Shown here piece after piece: positions 23,801-35,883 of a DNA stretch of 64,000 nt. Origin of the DNA: Humulus lupulus (lineage: Eukaryota; Streptophyta; Magnoliopsida; Rosales; Cannabaceae); the NCBI RefSeq assembly GCF_963169125.1, contig NC_084796.1, positions 88,148,888 to 88,212,887 of the forward strand, given 5' to 3'. How positions within the stretch are numbered: the first letter of the stretch is position 1; each line of letters opens with the position of its first letter. A program made the position numbers and the translations under genes. The notes below the pieces were generated by a model. That model was not told the origin of the DNA. It saw only the letters and a list, made by a program, of their open reading frames with translations, and did no database searches.

Positions 23801-25467
23801 GAGGCTGGAATTGGTGTGGTTTCAGCCATAGTTGAGGTAAGGTTCTCATTGTAAATTTCTCTATGCTAGGCTAAGTAGTTTGAGGCTTGAACATGTGTTT
23901 ATTCTGGAATTTTGATGGGAATTTAAATAAATTGAAGCTCTAGAACTAGGGGGTTTAAGCTCAGAATTTGAAGGTTGAAGCTTGTGGGAAGATAGTCATA
24001 ATTGAGGTAAAATTCTGACTGTTATCTCTAAATTTTCTGAACTCTTACTCTATTTTTATGGGGTTTGGGTCTTGAGAGCTTGGGTATGGATTTTGGGGAT
24101 TTGTTGGAGTTTTTGGGAAAAACTTGGTTAGGTTTTCTTGCCTTTAATGAGTAAAGTGGATTTCTATGGTTAATTCTAGGTTTGGAGGTCTTGAGGGATG
24201 GATTTTTGGAGCTTTGGCTCGGGGATATTCGTAGAGAAAACCCAGAATTTCTGAGTTCTGGTGTCAGCGCTAGGCTGCGATTTTGGGGGCTAGAGTCTCT
24301 GACTCTAGTGCTGTAGCACCCAATAGGTAGTGCTGTAGCACTACTCAGCTTTCAAAACTTGATTTTTGGGTCCTTTTTAGGGTTTTTGCTCAAGGGCTCA
24401 GGGGATGATTTCACCACCTCGTTTGGTGGAATTAGAGGTTCCGAGAGCGCACGATTGGTTCCGTGGTTGTTCTTTGAAATTTAAATGCATCGAAGTACCA
24501 TTTATGGATTGTGATTAGGTGTTCGCTAGGGCTAGGAACAGGATTGTGCTCGAGGGTCTTTCCTATTAACCAAAGTACTTAGACCTAAGGTAAGAAAACT
24601 GCACCCTTTGCGAGGTTGTGTTGGGACTGAGATTCCTTATATTTGAATACAAATGTTGTATGATTATAATATGCCATGTGAGCATGTAATAAGTGGCTTA
24701 AGAGAGTCGGCGTTGATACTTTGCGCACAGGGCGCGGCTCGGCCACTAAGAGCTGGGGTCTGCTAGATAAACACTAGGCTCAGCCTAAGCGAGCCGGAGT
24801 CAGTGGGTTAAATAGAGGGTGCGGCCTAAGGGCGTTGACCCTGGGTATTGTATGATGATTGTGTAAACTGTTGAATATGTTTACTGTTGTTAATCTGATG
24901 TTTAAGGCTTATTGAATACCTAAATGTTAGATTGATGATTCCTTGATTGTTGTCACTGATTATGTGTCTGATATGGCCTGCTAAATATCTAGTTAATATC
25001 TTGTGAATTATTTGATTATCATTATGGTTTAAGCTATGAGATTATGGTTTTCTTGCTGGGCCTCGGCTCATGGGTGCTACGTGGTGTAGGTAAAGGGAAG
25101 GGTAAGATGGTTCAACCATGAGTTGGAGAGCTTTGGGGGCGAGGTGTACATTGTTAGTTGGTCGTCCGCCACGGTCGAGGGATCGTACAGGGAAGGAAGC
25201 CTAAAATGTGTATTTTTCCATTATAGTGGCCTTGATTGTTTATAACTTTTGGAAATTTTGTAAATCTGTTCTTTAAACCCTGTTTTTGGGATCCCATGTA
25301 CTAAATATTTGTTTTAATGAAAATTATCTGTTTATGACCAAAATATTTTAAACCTAACTTGTTTATGAATTTAGGATCACATTTTCATTTAAATGATTTG
25401 ATTAGCAAGTCCTGCACTATTTTAAACACACAGTGTAACGGTCTAGGTTATCCAGAGCGTTACAACT

Positions 25468-25479
25468 TAGTATCAGAAC
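25468..25479 (+). promoter_or_regulatory. Degenerate primer binding site of Tekay-3
   Basis: TAGTATCAGAAC follows three bases after the LTR. Compared with TGGTATCAGAGC it has two G-to-A changes. The leader after it aligns with the Tekay-2 leader ('catgtacac', 'agacaagct.gactcagg'). Confidence 0.8.
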
Positions 25480-28400
25480 AGTCTAGGTTTAACGGTTCCT
25501 GTAGACTGGCTAGCCATGTACACTTGCCACTAAAGACAAGCTCGACTCAGGATTTTGTAATTGAATACATGAGATTATATGCTTAAGTGCTTGAATGAAA
25601 TATGAATGCATTAATTTGTATGATTAATAGGGAGTATGAGATTCTGATAGGGCCTGGCCCTTGATTTTTGTGTGATGCTATTGAGGCGTGTTGATTAGCA
25701 TTGTTATCACATGTGGATGAATATTTGGATAATGATTGCATGTGGTTAATTGTTTAAATTGAACTTATATGCTTTATCTGCTTGTTGGTATATGGAAAGC
25801 ATGATGAATATGATTGTATTTAGTAGCAATGAAATTTGATAACTAATGCATAGTAATGTAGATTGGTGTTTGATATTCTTTATGTGTGTATGATTATTGT
25901 GGTTGTTTGGACCTACCCGTGGGATGGTTCTGGATATGACCATCGGGCCTAAAGGGTTTAGTCGGTGATGGCAGACTAATTCAGATTGTATGTGCTCATA
26001 ATGGTTAATTGGACCTAGTATTGTTATAGTGAGGGTTGCAGAATATAGCTAGGGTTGGAATCCTCCATCTGCCCCTGAAATTTACAGCAAACGTTTGTTG
26101 GTATGTGAGTAAGGCTGTGAGGTCCGATAGAGGAGATTAGACGGGTGAAACAGCGGGTTTTGTTAGGAGAAAATTTGTTTTGCATACCTTGGCAGTAAGG
26201 GTACCAGTGTTGGTTTAAATTAAGGGTGGAGATAGATAAGAATTACTGCATGGGAGGCTTTAGAGCCATTATCCTCTGGTTTTGAGGAGGGTTTGGATTT
26301 TCTCAAGAATTGAATAATGGATGGGTATAGCTAATTCCATCCTTGATATTATGAAGATGATAGGTCATGACAGAGTAGCTGTGCCAAGCATTTATGGCAG
26401 AAAGGATGGCCGGAAGTAGTGGGAAGGGGTACCCCAAACCCAAAATGTTGACATGATGGGTTGGGAGGAACTCAGATAGTGATTTGATAAAAGAGATTAC
26501 TATGAAGTAGTTGGAGCTGCGGAGACTAAGGAATGAGGTATGGAGAGTGAATGTCGTAGGGAAAGAAATGCAAATGACGGTATTCCCATTTGTAGGATTT
26601 AGTAAGGGAAGATGCTCAGTAATTGGAACAGAAGAAACCCTGACAATTCTATGGCTCCTAGTTTTGACAGGAAGGGGTCTAGTTTACTGGATAGCCGTCA
26701 GGACAGTGATGAGGCCTAGTGAAGTTATTTAGTATGTACCAGAAGCAAGAGACGTCATCAGAAAAGATGCCAGGTAAGGACACGTTATCCACGTGGAATG
26801 GTTTAGTACGTTAGGGAGGATTAGGGATTGCCCAGGATTAGAGAATGGAAGACTGGAATGCCTTGTTACATTCGAAGCCCGAGGCTAGTTCCTCGGAGGT
26901 GACCAGTTGACTTGATATTCCTTGTTCTTGGCTATATAACGAGCTGAAAGAGTTCGATGTTGCATATCTCCCAGGAGAGATTAAAATATGAAGTATATGT
27001 CTCAAGGTTATTGTACGAGGGGCTTGAGATATTAGTACTTGTTAGGGATGAATTAGAAACTTCTAAAAGAACAATTGGAATACAAGTATTAAAAGGGGTT
27101 CATAGTGAAAAAGATTGAGCTTGTCATATGAGAGCCTTGTTATGGGCCTGAGTGAGAGCTAATTTGTTAGATAAGGGACAACCATGGATTGTAGAGGACA
27201 TCACTTGTAATATATTAGTTGGATTGAATGGAAACTGAGTTGGTCAGTAGGGATTCAGATGGGTATGTAAGGAGTGATTGGGTATGCTTCAGGTTTTGGA
27301 TATGAATAGATTCGGTATCAGGGGCATTATGAAGAATGGTATTAGTTTGGCATAAAGAATTACTGGTTCAGTTAAAGAAATATTTGACTTAGGGTTTGAT
27401 TAGACGGAGCATCGTATCGTGGGATTCGTTGACATCACCTGTTAAGGATGAAGAGTTTAAATGCCCGGTTACAAGACAGGACAATGTCTTCAGGAATTAT
27501 TACTTGTACCAAGTAGGGTGTGAAGGATTATCAGTAAAGGTTCTTAACTGACTTATGCTTCAACAACACAAGTAAGTTCAACAAGCAGAGAGTATAGGAA
27601 CGATATGAGCGAGTCACATCTTGGTTTGTCAAGGATGTGTTGAACTACTTCCTAGTTAGAAGCAGAATGCGAACGACTACTACACTGATGATGATAATAA
27701 GACTGAAGAAGCAGGGTCACAGGTAAGGCTCCAGAAGTTGTTAGCTTCGATGTCTCCAAGGGTATTTAAGGTCACGCTATAGGAAGAGAAGGGATCAAGT
27801 ATGAAAAGATTCAATCAAAAGCCACAAAGAAACTATTGAAGAATGTCTGAGGGATAAGAGGCACAATGAGATTGGTGGACATGTCATCTACTACATGAAG
27901 TATCTTTGAAGACAGCTACACCAGAGATTGGGATGGCAGAGGAACTTAAAGTTAGACTGAATGGATAATTTTGTACCATATTTTCATAAGACAGAATAAG
28001 GATTGGTTAACACCCTGTGGTAAAGGAATTCGTGTGTAATAGATGGATACGAAAGGGTAGTGTGAAGGACCTTGTCTTTTTTTAAAACATGAAATTGTAA
28101 GCGGTTCATCAAAGACTGAGACGCGCCCGGATTTAGACTGAAGGGATGATTGTTTATGCCTCGTGGTAGGTGAAAGAATGGGAACATGGTCGGTATACAT
28201 GGAACATTAAGTTAATGGTGAATGCATAGCGTAAGGGATTTGAGCGCTTGGTCATTTGTACAGGAATAACCCTGAGACCAAGATCCGGTGAGACTTATTG
28301 GGTGATTCATGTTAAAAACCCTTGACTGTACAAGGGGAAAATTAATTTGGAAGTCGATCTCTTACTTGGGAAGGTCTGTGCCGGTTGGATAGGACGTCAT

Positions 28401-29703
28401 GGATTACAGCAAGGTCAGACAAGGTAACGATTGAGATTGATATAGCACCTATGATGGGTTGTGGACAGATATATATATATATATCTCTATGGATAATGAA
28501 ATTTATAAAGAGGATCTTGTGAGAATGGTTAAGAATCCTACCATCGTAGTATGAATTAAGAGATGAAGATCGGATGAGTGATTCGATAGAATCTGGTGTT
28601 GAGATGGAGATCCTAAATGAACATTGTACTACCTCATTAGGCATATTGTAACCAGGATGTTTAAATGGATGGCAAGATTTAAAATTCGTATATTGGAAGG
28701 TAAAATGATATAGTGGAGGATCGTAGGAATTGACTACATAGACTACAAGTAAGATGATTGGACATGGAAGGTTGCAACTCAGAAGATTGAGTTAACACAC
28801 TTTGGTTCATGTGAACGGGTGGCGTAGCATGATAATTGATAGTGCCAGGTTGAGACCCTTAAATTTTCCAAGTTCTAAAAAAGAAATAGAGAACGAAGGG
28901 AATAAGGTTGGAACCTAGAATTATTGGCTGTCTACAGATATAATGGTAACCTAAATAATTAATGGTTATTTTAAAGAATTATGCATTAAATGTGTAATTG
29001 TTTGGGATATTAAGAAAAGTATAGTCCCTTGATGAAACAGCCACAGTGATGAATGTCGGATTACGGCTAAGGTGACACGACATAAGATATGGCAAGATAG
29101 AAAGCAAGAAGTACAGGTTCTATGTAAGGAAATGAAAGGCAATGAATATCATGGTTCAATATTAGTTCGGGGGAAGCCAATGAAGTTATTGGAATTATTA
29201 GGGCAGAAGTATCTGCCCATCTGCAAGGACATAAGGATTCACAAGTTTCAAGTATCGGCACACGAAGTTCCAGGACGGTAGACTTGTATTTCTCCAAACA
29301 TTGCAGACAAGAAAGAGTATGATACCTTGGGAGTGAAAGGGGGAGTTTTGACTTCTAATTCGAGAAGGGGTCCGAGATCATACCAAGAACTGGGCCGGGG
29401 GCCTACAAGTTAGCCTTACCCTGGTATGGGTGGTGGCTTATGAGTATTATTGGTGCCAATGACAAGACGGGAAAATGACTACTGATGAGATAAGCAAACC
29501 CTGGGGTTTCAATAGAGTTATTGTTCAAGGAAAGGCTTATGAAATTATAGATATAAGATAAGATCTTGTGGAACAAGATTGTCACTCTAGTAAGAGTATT
29601 ATTGAATGATAAAAGATAAAGAATTGGACTATGAAGTTATAGTCAGATGTATGAGATTTATTACCTGATGTGTTCAAATAAATTTCGAGGACGAAATTGT
29701 AAT
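25480..29703 (+). pseudogene. Tekay-3 internal region, gag-pol unreadable
   Basis: A few gag-like pieces align with Tekay-2, for example ANSILDIMKMIGHDRVA at about 26325 beside TSPILDFMRVEGNKRVA. No frame exceeds about 100 codons and no reverse transcriptase or integrase motif is readable. Length (about 4.2 kb) and position between primer site and polypurine tract fit a gag-pol region. Decay here is far heavier than the LTR divergence suggests. I found no other gene. Confidence 0.65.
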
Positions 29704-29716
29704 AAGGAGGGGATAG
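29704..29716 (+). other. Polypurine tract of Tekay-3
   Basis: AAGGAGGGGATAG lies directly before the 3' LTR, preceded by 'tttcgaggacgaaatt', the same motif found before the polypurine tracts of the other chromoviruses here. Confidence 0.88.
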
Positions 29717-29717
29717 T

Positions 29718-32195
29718 TGTAACGACCCAAAATTGCTAATAAGGCTTAAGGGCCTTGATTAATGTGCCGAGAGGGCATATGTGAATAAATGATTAAATGC
29801 AAGACTATGTGGTATGTATGATTATATGATCATATGGATATGATTAAATGCATGTATATGAGTATTAAATATGCATGTTGGCCCTGTTTAGCTTATAAGG
29901 GCATATTTGTAATTTTGGCCCGTTGAGGGCATAAATGTAATTATATGTGATAAACTGTTGATACCGCATTATTATGTGGATATATTCGCAGTATATGGCT
30001 CGAGACGGTCCTAGTGAGCGGATTGGCGAAATAGTCACGGCGGGGATTTATACCCGACTCGGGGGAGCCTGGGGTATTTTCAAGAATTTAGAAAATATAC
30101 CAGGGATTATTAGACATTGGGTAAATAATTGGTAACTAATTAAATGATGGGATTAATTGATAGATAGTAGAAACATTTGAGGAATTAGTTGGAATTGGGA
30201 GTGAAATGACCTTTTTACCCCTAGGAGTCACTTGAGGACTAGTTAAACTAGAAGGGCAGCTTGGTCTTTTGTCTAAGTGATATACTCAGAAACTTAGGAA
30301 AAAAAAAAAGAGAGGAAACTAAAAGTTAAAGGAAACTATCAGCTCACTCTCTCACTCTCTCTCTCTCTCTCTCTCATCTCTCATGTACTCCCTCTCCTTC
30401 ACCCTCCCTTATGAAACTTTGAAACTAAGGAAAAAGGGCTGAAGGATTCAGACTTGAGGCTGGGGTTTTGGAAGGGAATTCAACTGGGAAAAAGCTAGGA
30501 ATTGAGGCTGGAATTGGTGTGGTTTCAGCCATAGTTGAGGTAAGGTTCTCATTGTAAATTTCTCTATGTTAGGCTAAGTAGTTTGAGGCTTGAACATGTG
30601 TTTATTCTGGAATTTTGATGGGAATTTAGATAAATTGAAGCTCTGGAACAAGGGCTTTAAGCTCAAAATTTGGAGGTTGAAGCTTGTGGGAAGATAGTCA
30701 TAATTGAGGTAAAATTCTGACTGTTATCTCTGAATTTTCTGAATTCTTACTCTGTTTTTATGGTGTTTGGGGCTTGAGAGCTTGGATATGGATTTTGGGG
30801 ATTTGTTGGAGCTTTGGGGAAAAATTTGGTTAGGTTTTGTTGCCTTTGATGAGCAGAGTGGATTTCTATGGTTAATTCTGGATTTGGAGGTATTGGGGAT
30901 GGTTTTTGGAGCTTTGGCTCGGGGATATTGGAAGAGAAAACCCAAAATTTCTGAGTTCTGGTTGCAGCGTTGTAACACTAGGTTGGGAACACTACAGCGC
31001 TAGGCTGCGATTTTGGGGGCTAGAGTCTCTGACTCTAGCATTGTAGCGCCCAATAGGTAGAGTTGTAGCACTACTGAGCTTTCAAAACTTGATTTTTGGG
31101 TACTTTTTAGGGTTTTTGCTCAGGGGCTCGGGGGATGATTTCACCAGCCCGTTTGGTGGAATTAGAGGTCCCGAGAGCGCGGGATTGGTCCCGTGGTTGT
31201 TCTTTGAAATTTAAACTCATCTAAGTACCATTTATGGATTGTGATTAGGTTTTCGCTAGGGCTAGGAATGGGATCGTGCTCGAGGGTCGTTCTTATTAAC
31301 CGAAGTACTCAGACCCGAGGTAAGAAAACTGCATCCTTTGCGTGGTTGTGTTGGGACTGAGATTCCCTATATTTGAATACAAATGTTGTATGATTATAAT
31401 ATGCCATGTGAGCATGTAATAAGTGGCCTAAGAGATTCGGGGTTGATACTTTGCGCACAGGACGCGACTCGGCCATTGAGAGTTGGGGTCAGCTAGATAA
31501 ACACCAGGCTCAGCCTAAGCGAGCCAGAGTCAGTGGGTTAAATAGAGGGTGCAGCCTAAGGGCGTCGACCCTGGGTATTATATGATGATTGTGATAAACT
31601 ATTGAATATGCTTACTATTGTTAATCTGATGTTTAAGGCTTGTTGAATACCTAAATGTTAGATTGATGATTCCTTGATTGTTGTCAGTGATTATGTGTCT
31701 GATATGGCCTGTTAAATATCTAGTTAATACCTTGTGAATTATTTGATTATCGTTATGGTTTAAGCTATGATATTATGGTTTTCTTGCTGGGCCTCGGCTC
31801 ACGGGTGCTACGTGGTGTAGGTAAAGGGAAGGGTAAGATGGTTCAACCATGAGTTGGAGAGATCTGGGGGCGAGGTGTACATTGTTAGTTGCTCATCCGC
31901 CACGGTCGAGGGATCGTACAGGGATGGAAGCCTAAAATGTGTATTTTTCCATTAGAGTGGCCTTGATTGTTTATAACTTTTGGAAATTTTGTAAATCTGT
32001 CCTTTAAACCCTGTTTTTGGGATCTCATGTACTAAATATTTGTTTTAATGAAAACTATCCGTTTATGACCAAAATCTTTTAAACCTAACTTGTTTATGAC
32101 TTTAGGATCACATTTTCATTTAAATGAGTTGATTAGCAAGTCCTGCACTATTTTAAACACACAGTGTAACGGTCTAGGTTATCCAGGGCGTTACA
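29718..32195 (+). mobile_element. 3' LTR of Tekay-3
   Basis: The 2478-bp LTR runs from TGTAACGACCC to GGGCGTTACA. It lacks the 4-kb insert of its partner, showing the empty site. It is followed by a second primer site, so it could also serve as the 5' LTR of a second unit. Confidence 0.92.
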
Positions 32196-32223
32196 ACTTG
32201 GTATCAGAGCGGTCTAGGTTTAA
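32196..32223 (+). promoter_or_regulatory. Second primer site and first bases of a leader after the 3' LTR
   Basis: TGGTATCAGAGC at 32199-32210 is intact and is followed by 'ggtctaggttta', the same bases that follow the first primer site. Sequence then switches to Athila reverse transcriptase at about 32224. An ordinary insertion would show target DNA here. Confidence 0.88.
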
Positions 32224-33250
32224 ATCAAGATTGCATTAGAGGATTAAGATAAAACCACTTTCACTTGTCCCTTTGGCACCTTTGCTTTCCGGCATATGCC
32301 ATTTGGATTTTTTAATGCACCAGCTACATTCCAAAGATGCATGATGAGCATCTTTAGTGACATGATTGAAAAATTGATGGATGTATTCATGGATGACCTA
32401 ACCATTTTTGGTAATTCCTTTGACATATGTCTTCTTCATCTTGAAGTTGTTTTAAAATGATGTATTGAGAAAGGACCTGTGCTCAATTGGAAGAAATGCT
32501 ACTTCATGGTATCTTCTGGCATAGTCTTAGGCCACATTATTTCTGAAAGAGGAATTGAGGTTGATCAAACAAAAGTCGACCTTATCTCCAACCTGCCTAC
32601 TTCTAAGACTATCAAAGATGTTAGGTCATTCCTTGGTCATGCTGGTTTCTATAGGAGGTTCATACAAAAAATTTCAATAATTGCTCGTCCGCTAAGCAAC
32701 CTCCTAGCCAAAGATGTTACTTCTAAGTGGACACAAAAGTGTGAGGATTCATTCCGAGCACTTGTGACCTCACTCACTTTCGTTCCCATCATTCAATCAC
32801 CTGATTGATTCTTCCTTTCGAGATCATGTGTGATGCCAACAACTTTTCTGTTTGTGCTATGCTAGGACAATGAAGGGAGGGGAAACCCTTTGTTGTCTAT
32901 TAGGCAAGTCGAACTCTCAATAGTGCTCAAATTAACTATTCCACTACTGAAAAAGAGAGTTGCTTTTCTTTGTCTTTGCCCTTGACAAATTCTAATCTTA
33001 TTTGATTGGATCACCTATTACGATCTTCACAGATCACTCTGCCTTGAAATATCTCCTTTCCAAAAATGATGTTAAGGCGTGATTAATACGGTGGATCCTT
33101 CTTTTGCAAGAATTTGATATCACATTGGATGAGAAAGCTGTTGAAAATGTCATCGCAGATCATTTGTCCCGGCTTGAATTTAGCAATCTCATTGATGGTC
33201 CACCTATTCATGATGATTTTCTCGATAAACAATTCTTTTTGTTACTAAGT
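32224..33250 (+). pseudogene. Athila reverse transcriptase and RNase H, broken
   Basis: The sequence resumes with IALED, then FRHMPFGFFNAPATFQRCMMS and the catalytic box VFMDDLTIFG (Y/FxDD present). VLGHIISERGIEVDQTKVD and the thumb-connection region follow (SFLGHAGFYRRFIQKIS). Stops occur at about 32246, 32456 and 32804. RNase H follows in pieces (CDANNFSVCAMLGQ, then KEKESC-like text) with several stops and a frameshift near 32960. The amino-terminal part of reverse transcriptase is missing at the left junction. Confidence 0.86.
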
Positions 33251-33269
33251 TCCCGTGGTATGCTCACAT

Positions 33270-34513
33270 TGTAAACTACTTAGTAACAGGTGAACTCCCA
33301 TCTGAATGGATTTCACAAGACAAAAGCAAATTTCTGGTCAAGGTGTGCAATTTCTTTTGGGATGACCCATACTTAATCAAGTATTGCCCCGAAAAAATCA
33401 TGCGAAGATGCATCCATGAAGATGAGGTGTCTAGTGTGCTGAATTTTTGCCACAATGATTCTTCTGGTGGTCACTTTTCTGTGAAGAAAATCGCTGCAAA
33501 AATCTTACAATGCAGTCTTTACTGGCCCACTCTATTCAAAGACACCAATGATTTCTGTCGTTCTTGTATAAGGTTCCAAAAGTTAGGTTCCTTATCATGT
33601 TGGCACATGATGCCCTTGAACCCAATTCTTGTTATCGAAATATTTGATTGTTGGGGAATAGACTTTATGGGACCATTCCACCGTCTTTTGGCTACCTTTA
33701 CATTCTTCTCATTCTGGATTATGTTTCAAAATGGGTCAAGGTCATGCCCTGTCAAACTAATGATAATGTTATAGTTGTCAAATTCTTGAAAGAAAATGTG
33801 TTATCAAGGTTCGGTACTCCTCGCGCTATCATCAGTGATCAAGGCACTCATTTTTGCAACATATCTTTTGAGGCTCTTATGCGTAAGTACGGTGTACTTC
33901 ATAAAGTTGCAAATGCCTATCATCCACAGACTAATGGCTAAGCTGAGTTAGCAAATAGGGAGATAAAATACATTTTGGAAAAGACAGTAAATCCCGACTG
34001 CAAAGATTGTTCTACACGTCTTTTAGACACTCTTTGAGCATACCGCACTGCTTTCAAACCCCCTATTGGGATGTCTCCCTATTGGCTTGTCTTTGGAAAA
34101 GCCTATCATTTACCTATCGAGCTCAAGCATAAAACTTATTGGGCTATCAAAAGCCCTCAACTTTGATCTTAATATCGTAGGTATCAATCACAAAATCTAA
34201 TTGTCTGAAATTGAGGAGTTGAGAAACGATGCATATGACAATTCCAGGTTATATAAAGTGAAATTGAAAATCGCTCGCGATAAACAGATCCTACAAAAAC
34301 ACTTTGAACCAAATCAGAAACTGCATATGTATGATTCTCGTTTGCACTTGTCCATTTGTAGTGAAGCAAGTATTTCCCAACGGTTCTGTTAAGGTCGAGG
34401 ACCCAACCGATGGGAGAATTTTTCGAGTCAATGGACAAAGACTGAAGCATTACATTGAGAGTGTGAGTCACGTTGAAGAGGTCCTTCTTAAGAACCCAAT
34501 TTATACACTCTGA
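33270..34513 (+). pseudogene. Athila integrase, broken
   Basis: The zinc-binding part includes CIHEDEVSSVLNFCHND, GGHFSVKKIAAKIL and CRSCIRFQK. In the core, WGIDFMGPF gives the first Asp. After a frameshift near 33650, SDQGTHF gives the second Asp, and the NG-stop-AELANRE region keeps the Glu but has a stop where the family has Gln (33940). The carboxy-terminal domain ends near 34513 after another frame change (DGRIFRVNGQRLKHY). It would have integrated cDNA, but it is inactive here. Confidence 0.88.
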
Positions 34514-35883
34514 ATTCTGAATGGTTTGTTCGTTTTTCTTTTTTATTTATTTTTATTATTATTATTTTTCTGTATTTCTTTTTGTGTGTTTTTCATTTTT
34601 GTCTTTTGTTTGTTTTGGGGTATTGTTATCAGGTTCCTTCCGCTCTCGCCTCATGGACACGGTCATCATCCAGGTGTTCTCTTTCCCTATCTTTTTCGTT
34701 GAGTATTCATTTTGACATTGAGGACACTGTCTGGTTTTTGGTTGGTGTGGTGAACATTCATTTGGAGAATCTTATTGTCTTGTTGAATTTTTAAGTCAAA
34801 TTTTCTCAAAATTATCCGAGCATGAGTACAACTTGTTGGTTTGAGTCAGTTTTTACTATGTTTAGCTATTAAGAAGTGATATCCACAGTTCTTTTGTGTA
34901 CTTTCCAAACATGTGGTAAATTGGTTGTTAACACAAATAGTTGAGAGAAATTTCTAGTTTAAAGTTTTTCATTTCTTGGTGAGTTGTGAGAGTTGAGAAA
35001 ATAACTTTTTGAACTTTTATTGATCATTTGAGTTGGTAAAGTCACATCTTTGGAATTTAAAACATGACATTTATTGGAGGGGTGCTTTTCATATAAGAAT
35101 GAGTCTTTGTAATATATTTTAAATTTGTGTTCTATGTATTTTATTTTATTTGTAATTTCCTTTTATTATTGTGTTTCCTCTTGTCAAAAGAGAAAAATAA
35201 ATAAATGGAAAAGAAAAAAAACATAGTAAAAAAAATTTATGAAAAATGAAAAGAAAAATAAAAGAACAAGAGCAACACTTTCCTTTATTATTTTGTAATT
35301 CTCTTGTAAGAAAAATATATATCTTTCTATTATTATTTTGTTTTGTGTAATCATATTAAAAAATATATTATTATTAATAGTTTCCTTTTCTTATTTATCA
35401 TTTCTAGTAGTTTTCATTTTATTCTTTGAGTTTTCTCATGTAAATCACAAAGGTTGTTTGTCATTTGAATTCCAATAAATCGATTTGCCTATATTCTGAT
35501 CAATACATGTTCAAATTGTTTGTCCTAGAAAGTTTATCTTTTCTCATTTGAGTGTAAACTGTTACATTTCCAACTCCAAGAGTGTTATCCTTCCCATAAA
35601 AATATTTTCAATGCCCGTGAGGAATTTGGAGTTGAGACCTTTATACTTTTGAGATTTTTCGATACTATTTGTGTTATGACTTGCGATAAAAGGGAATATG
35701 GTTTGGTGCACACACACACAACTCTGGAATTGCAACTGATGTATCTTAGATAGTAATTTCTTATTTCTTGCTGATATTTTGAAAATTCTTAGATTGTTTT
35801 GCATGATTTGACTTGATTATTCAACTTGATAATTTTCTTTTTCGCTTAAAATGTTAGGGACTATCAATAAGCTAGTTAGGGGT
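34514..35883 (+). other. Athila 3' non-coding region, no env frame
   Basis: This is AT-rich sequence with long T runs. The segment 'tgacattgaggacactgtct' at about 34712 resembles the conserved motif that follows pol in Athila elements. Many Athila elements carry an env-like gene here; this copy shows none. A short purine stretch ('agttagggg') just before 35884 may be the polypurine tract. Confidence 0.7.

Larger units (their letters stand above)
18989..25464 (+). mobile_element. 5' LTR of Tekay-3, split by a 4-kb solo LTR
   Basis: The LTR opens TGTAACGACCC at 18989 and is interrupted at 19624-23636. It resumes with the duplicated CTATC at 23637-23641 and ends GAGCGTTACA at 25464. The two parts together align along the length of the 3' LTR at 29718-32195. 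It carries CT repeats (23650-23672), the 'cttgctgggcctcggctca' block (25053) and TGGGATCCCA (25287-25296). Confidence 0.92.
18989..32223 (+). mobile_element. Tekay-3, chromovirus with no coding capacity, inserted in Athila pol
   Basis: The order is 5' LTR 18989-25464 (split by a solo LTR), degenerate primer site 25468, internal region to 29703, polypurine tract 29704-29716, 3' LTR 29718-32195, then an extra primer site plus leader start 32196-32223. The two LTRs (about 2458 and 2478 bp without the nested insert) are similar, by eye a little over nine bases in ten, yet the 4.2-kb internal region has no long frame. The right junction enters Athila reverse transcriptase with several hundred bp of Athila missing, so it is not a simple insertion end. 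Confidence 0.85.

Noticed and set aside
34514..35883. Env-like gene expected in an Athila element
   Set aside because: No frame with a signal peptide, transmembrane segment or family motif was found. The short frames are poly-T or poly-F translations.
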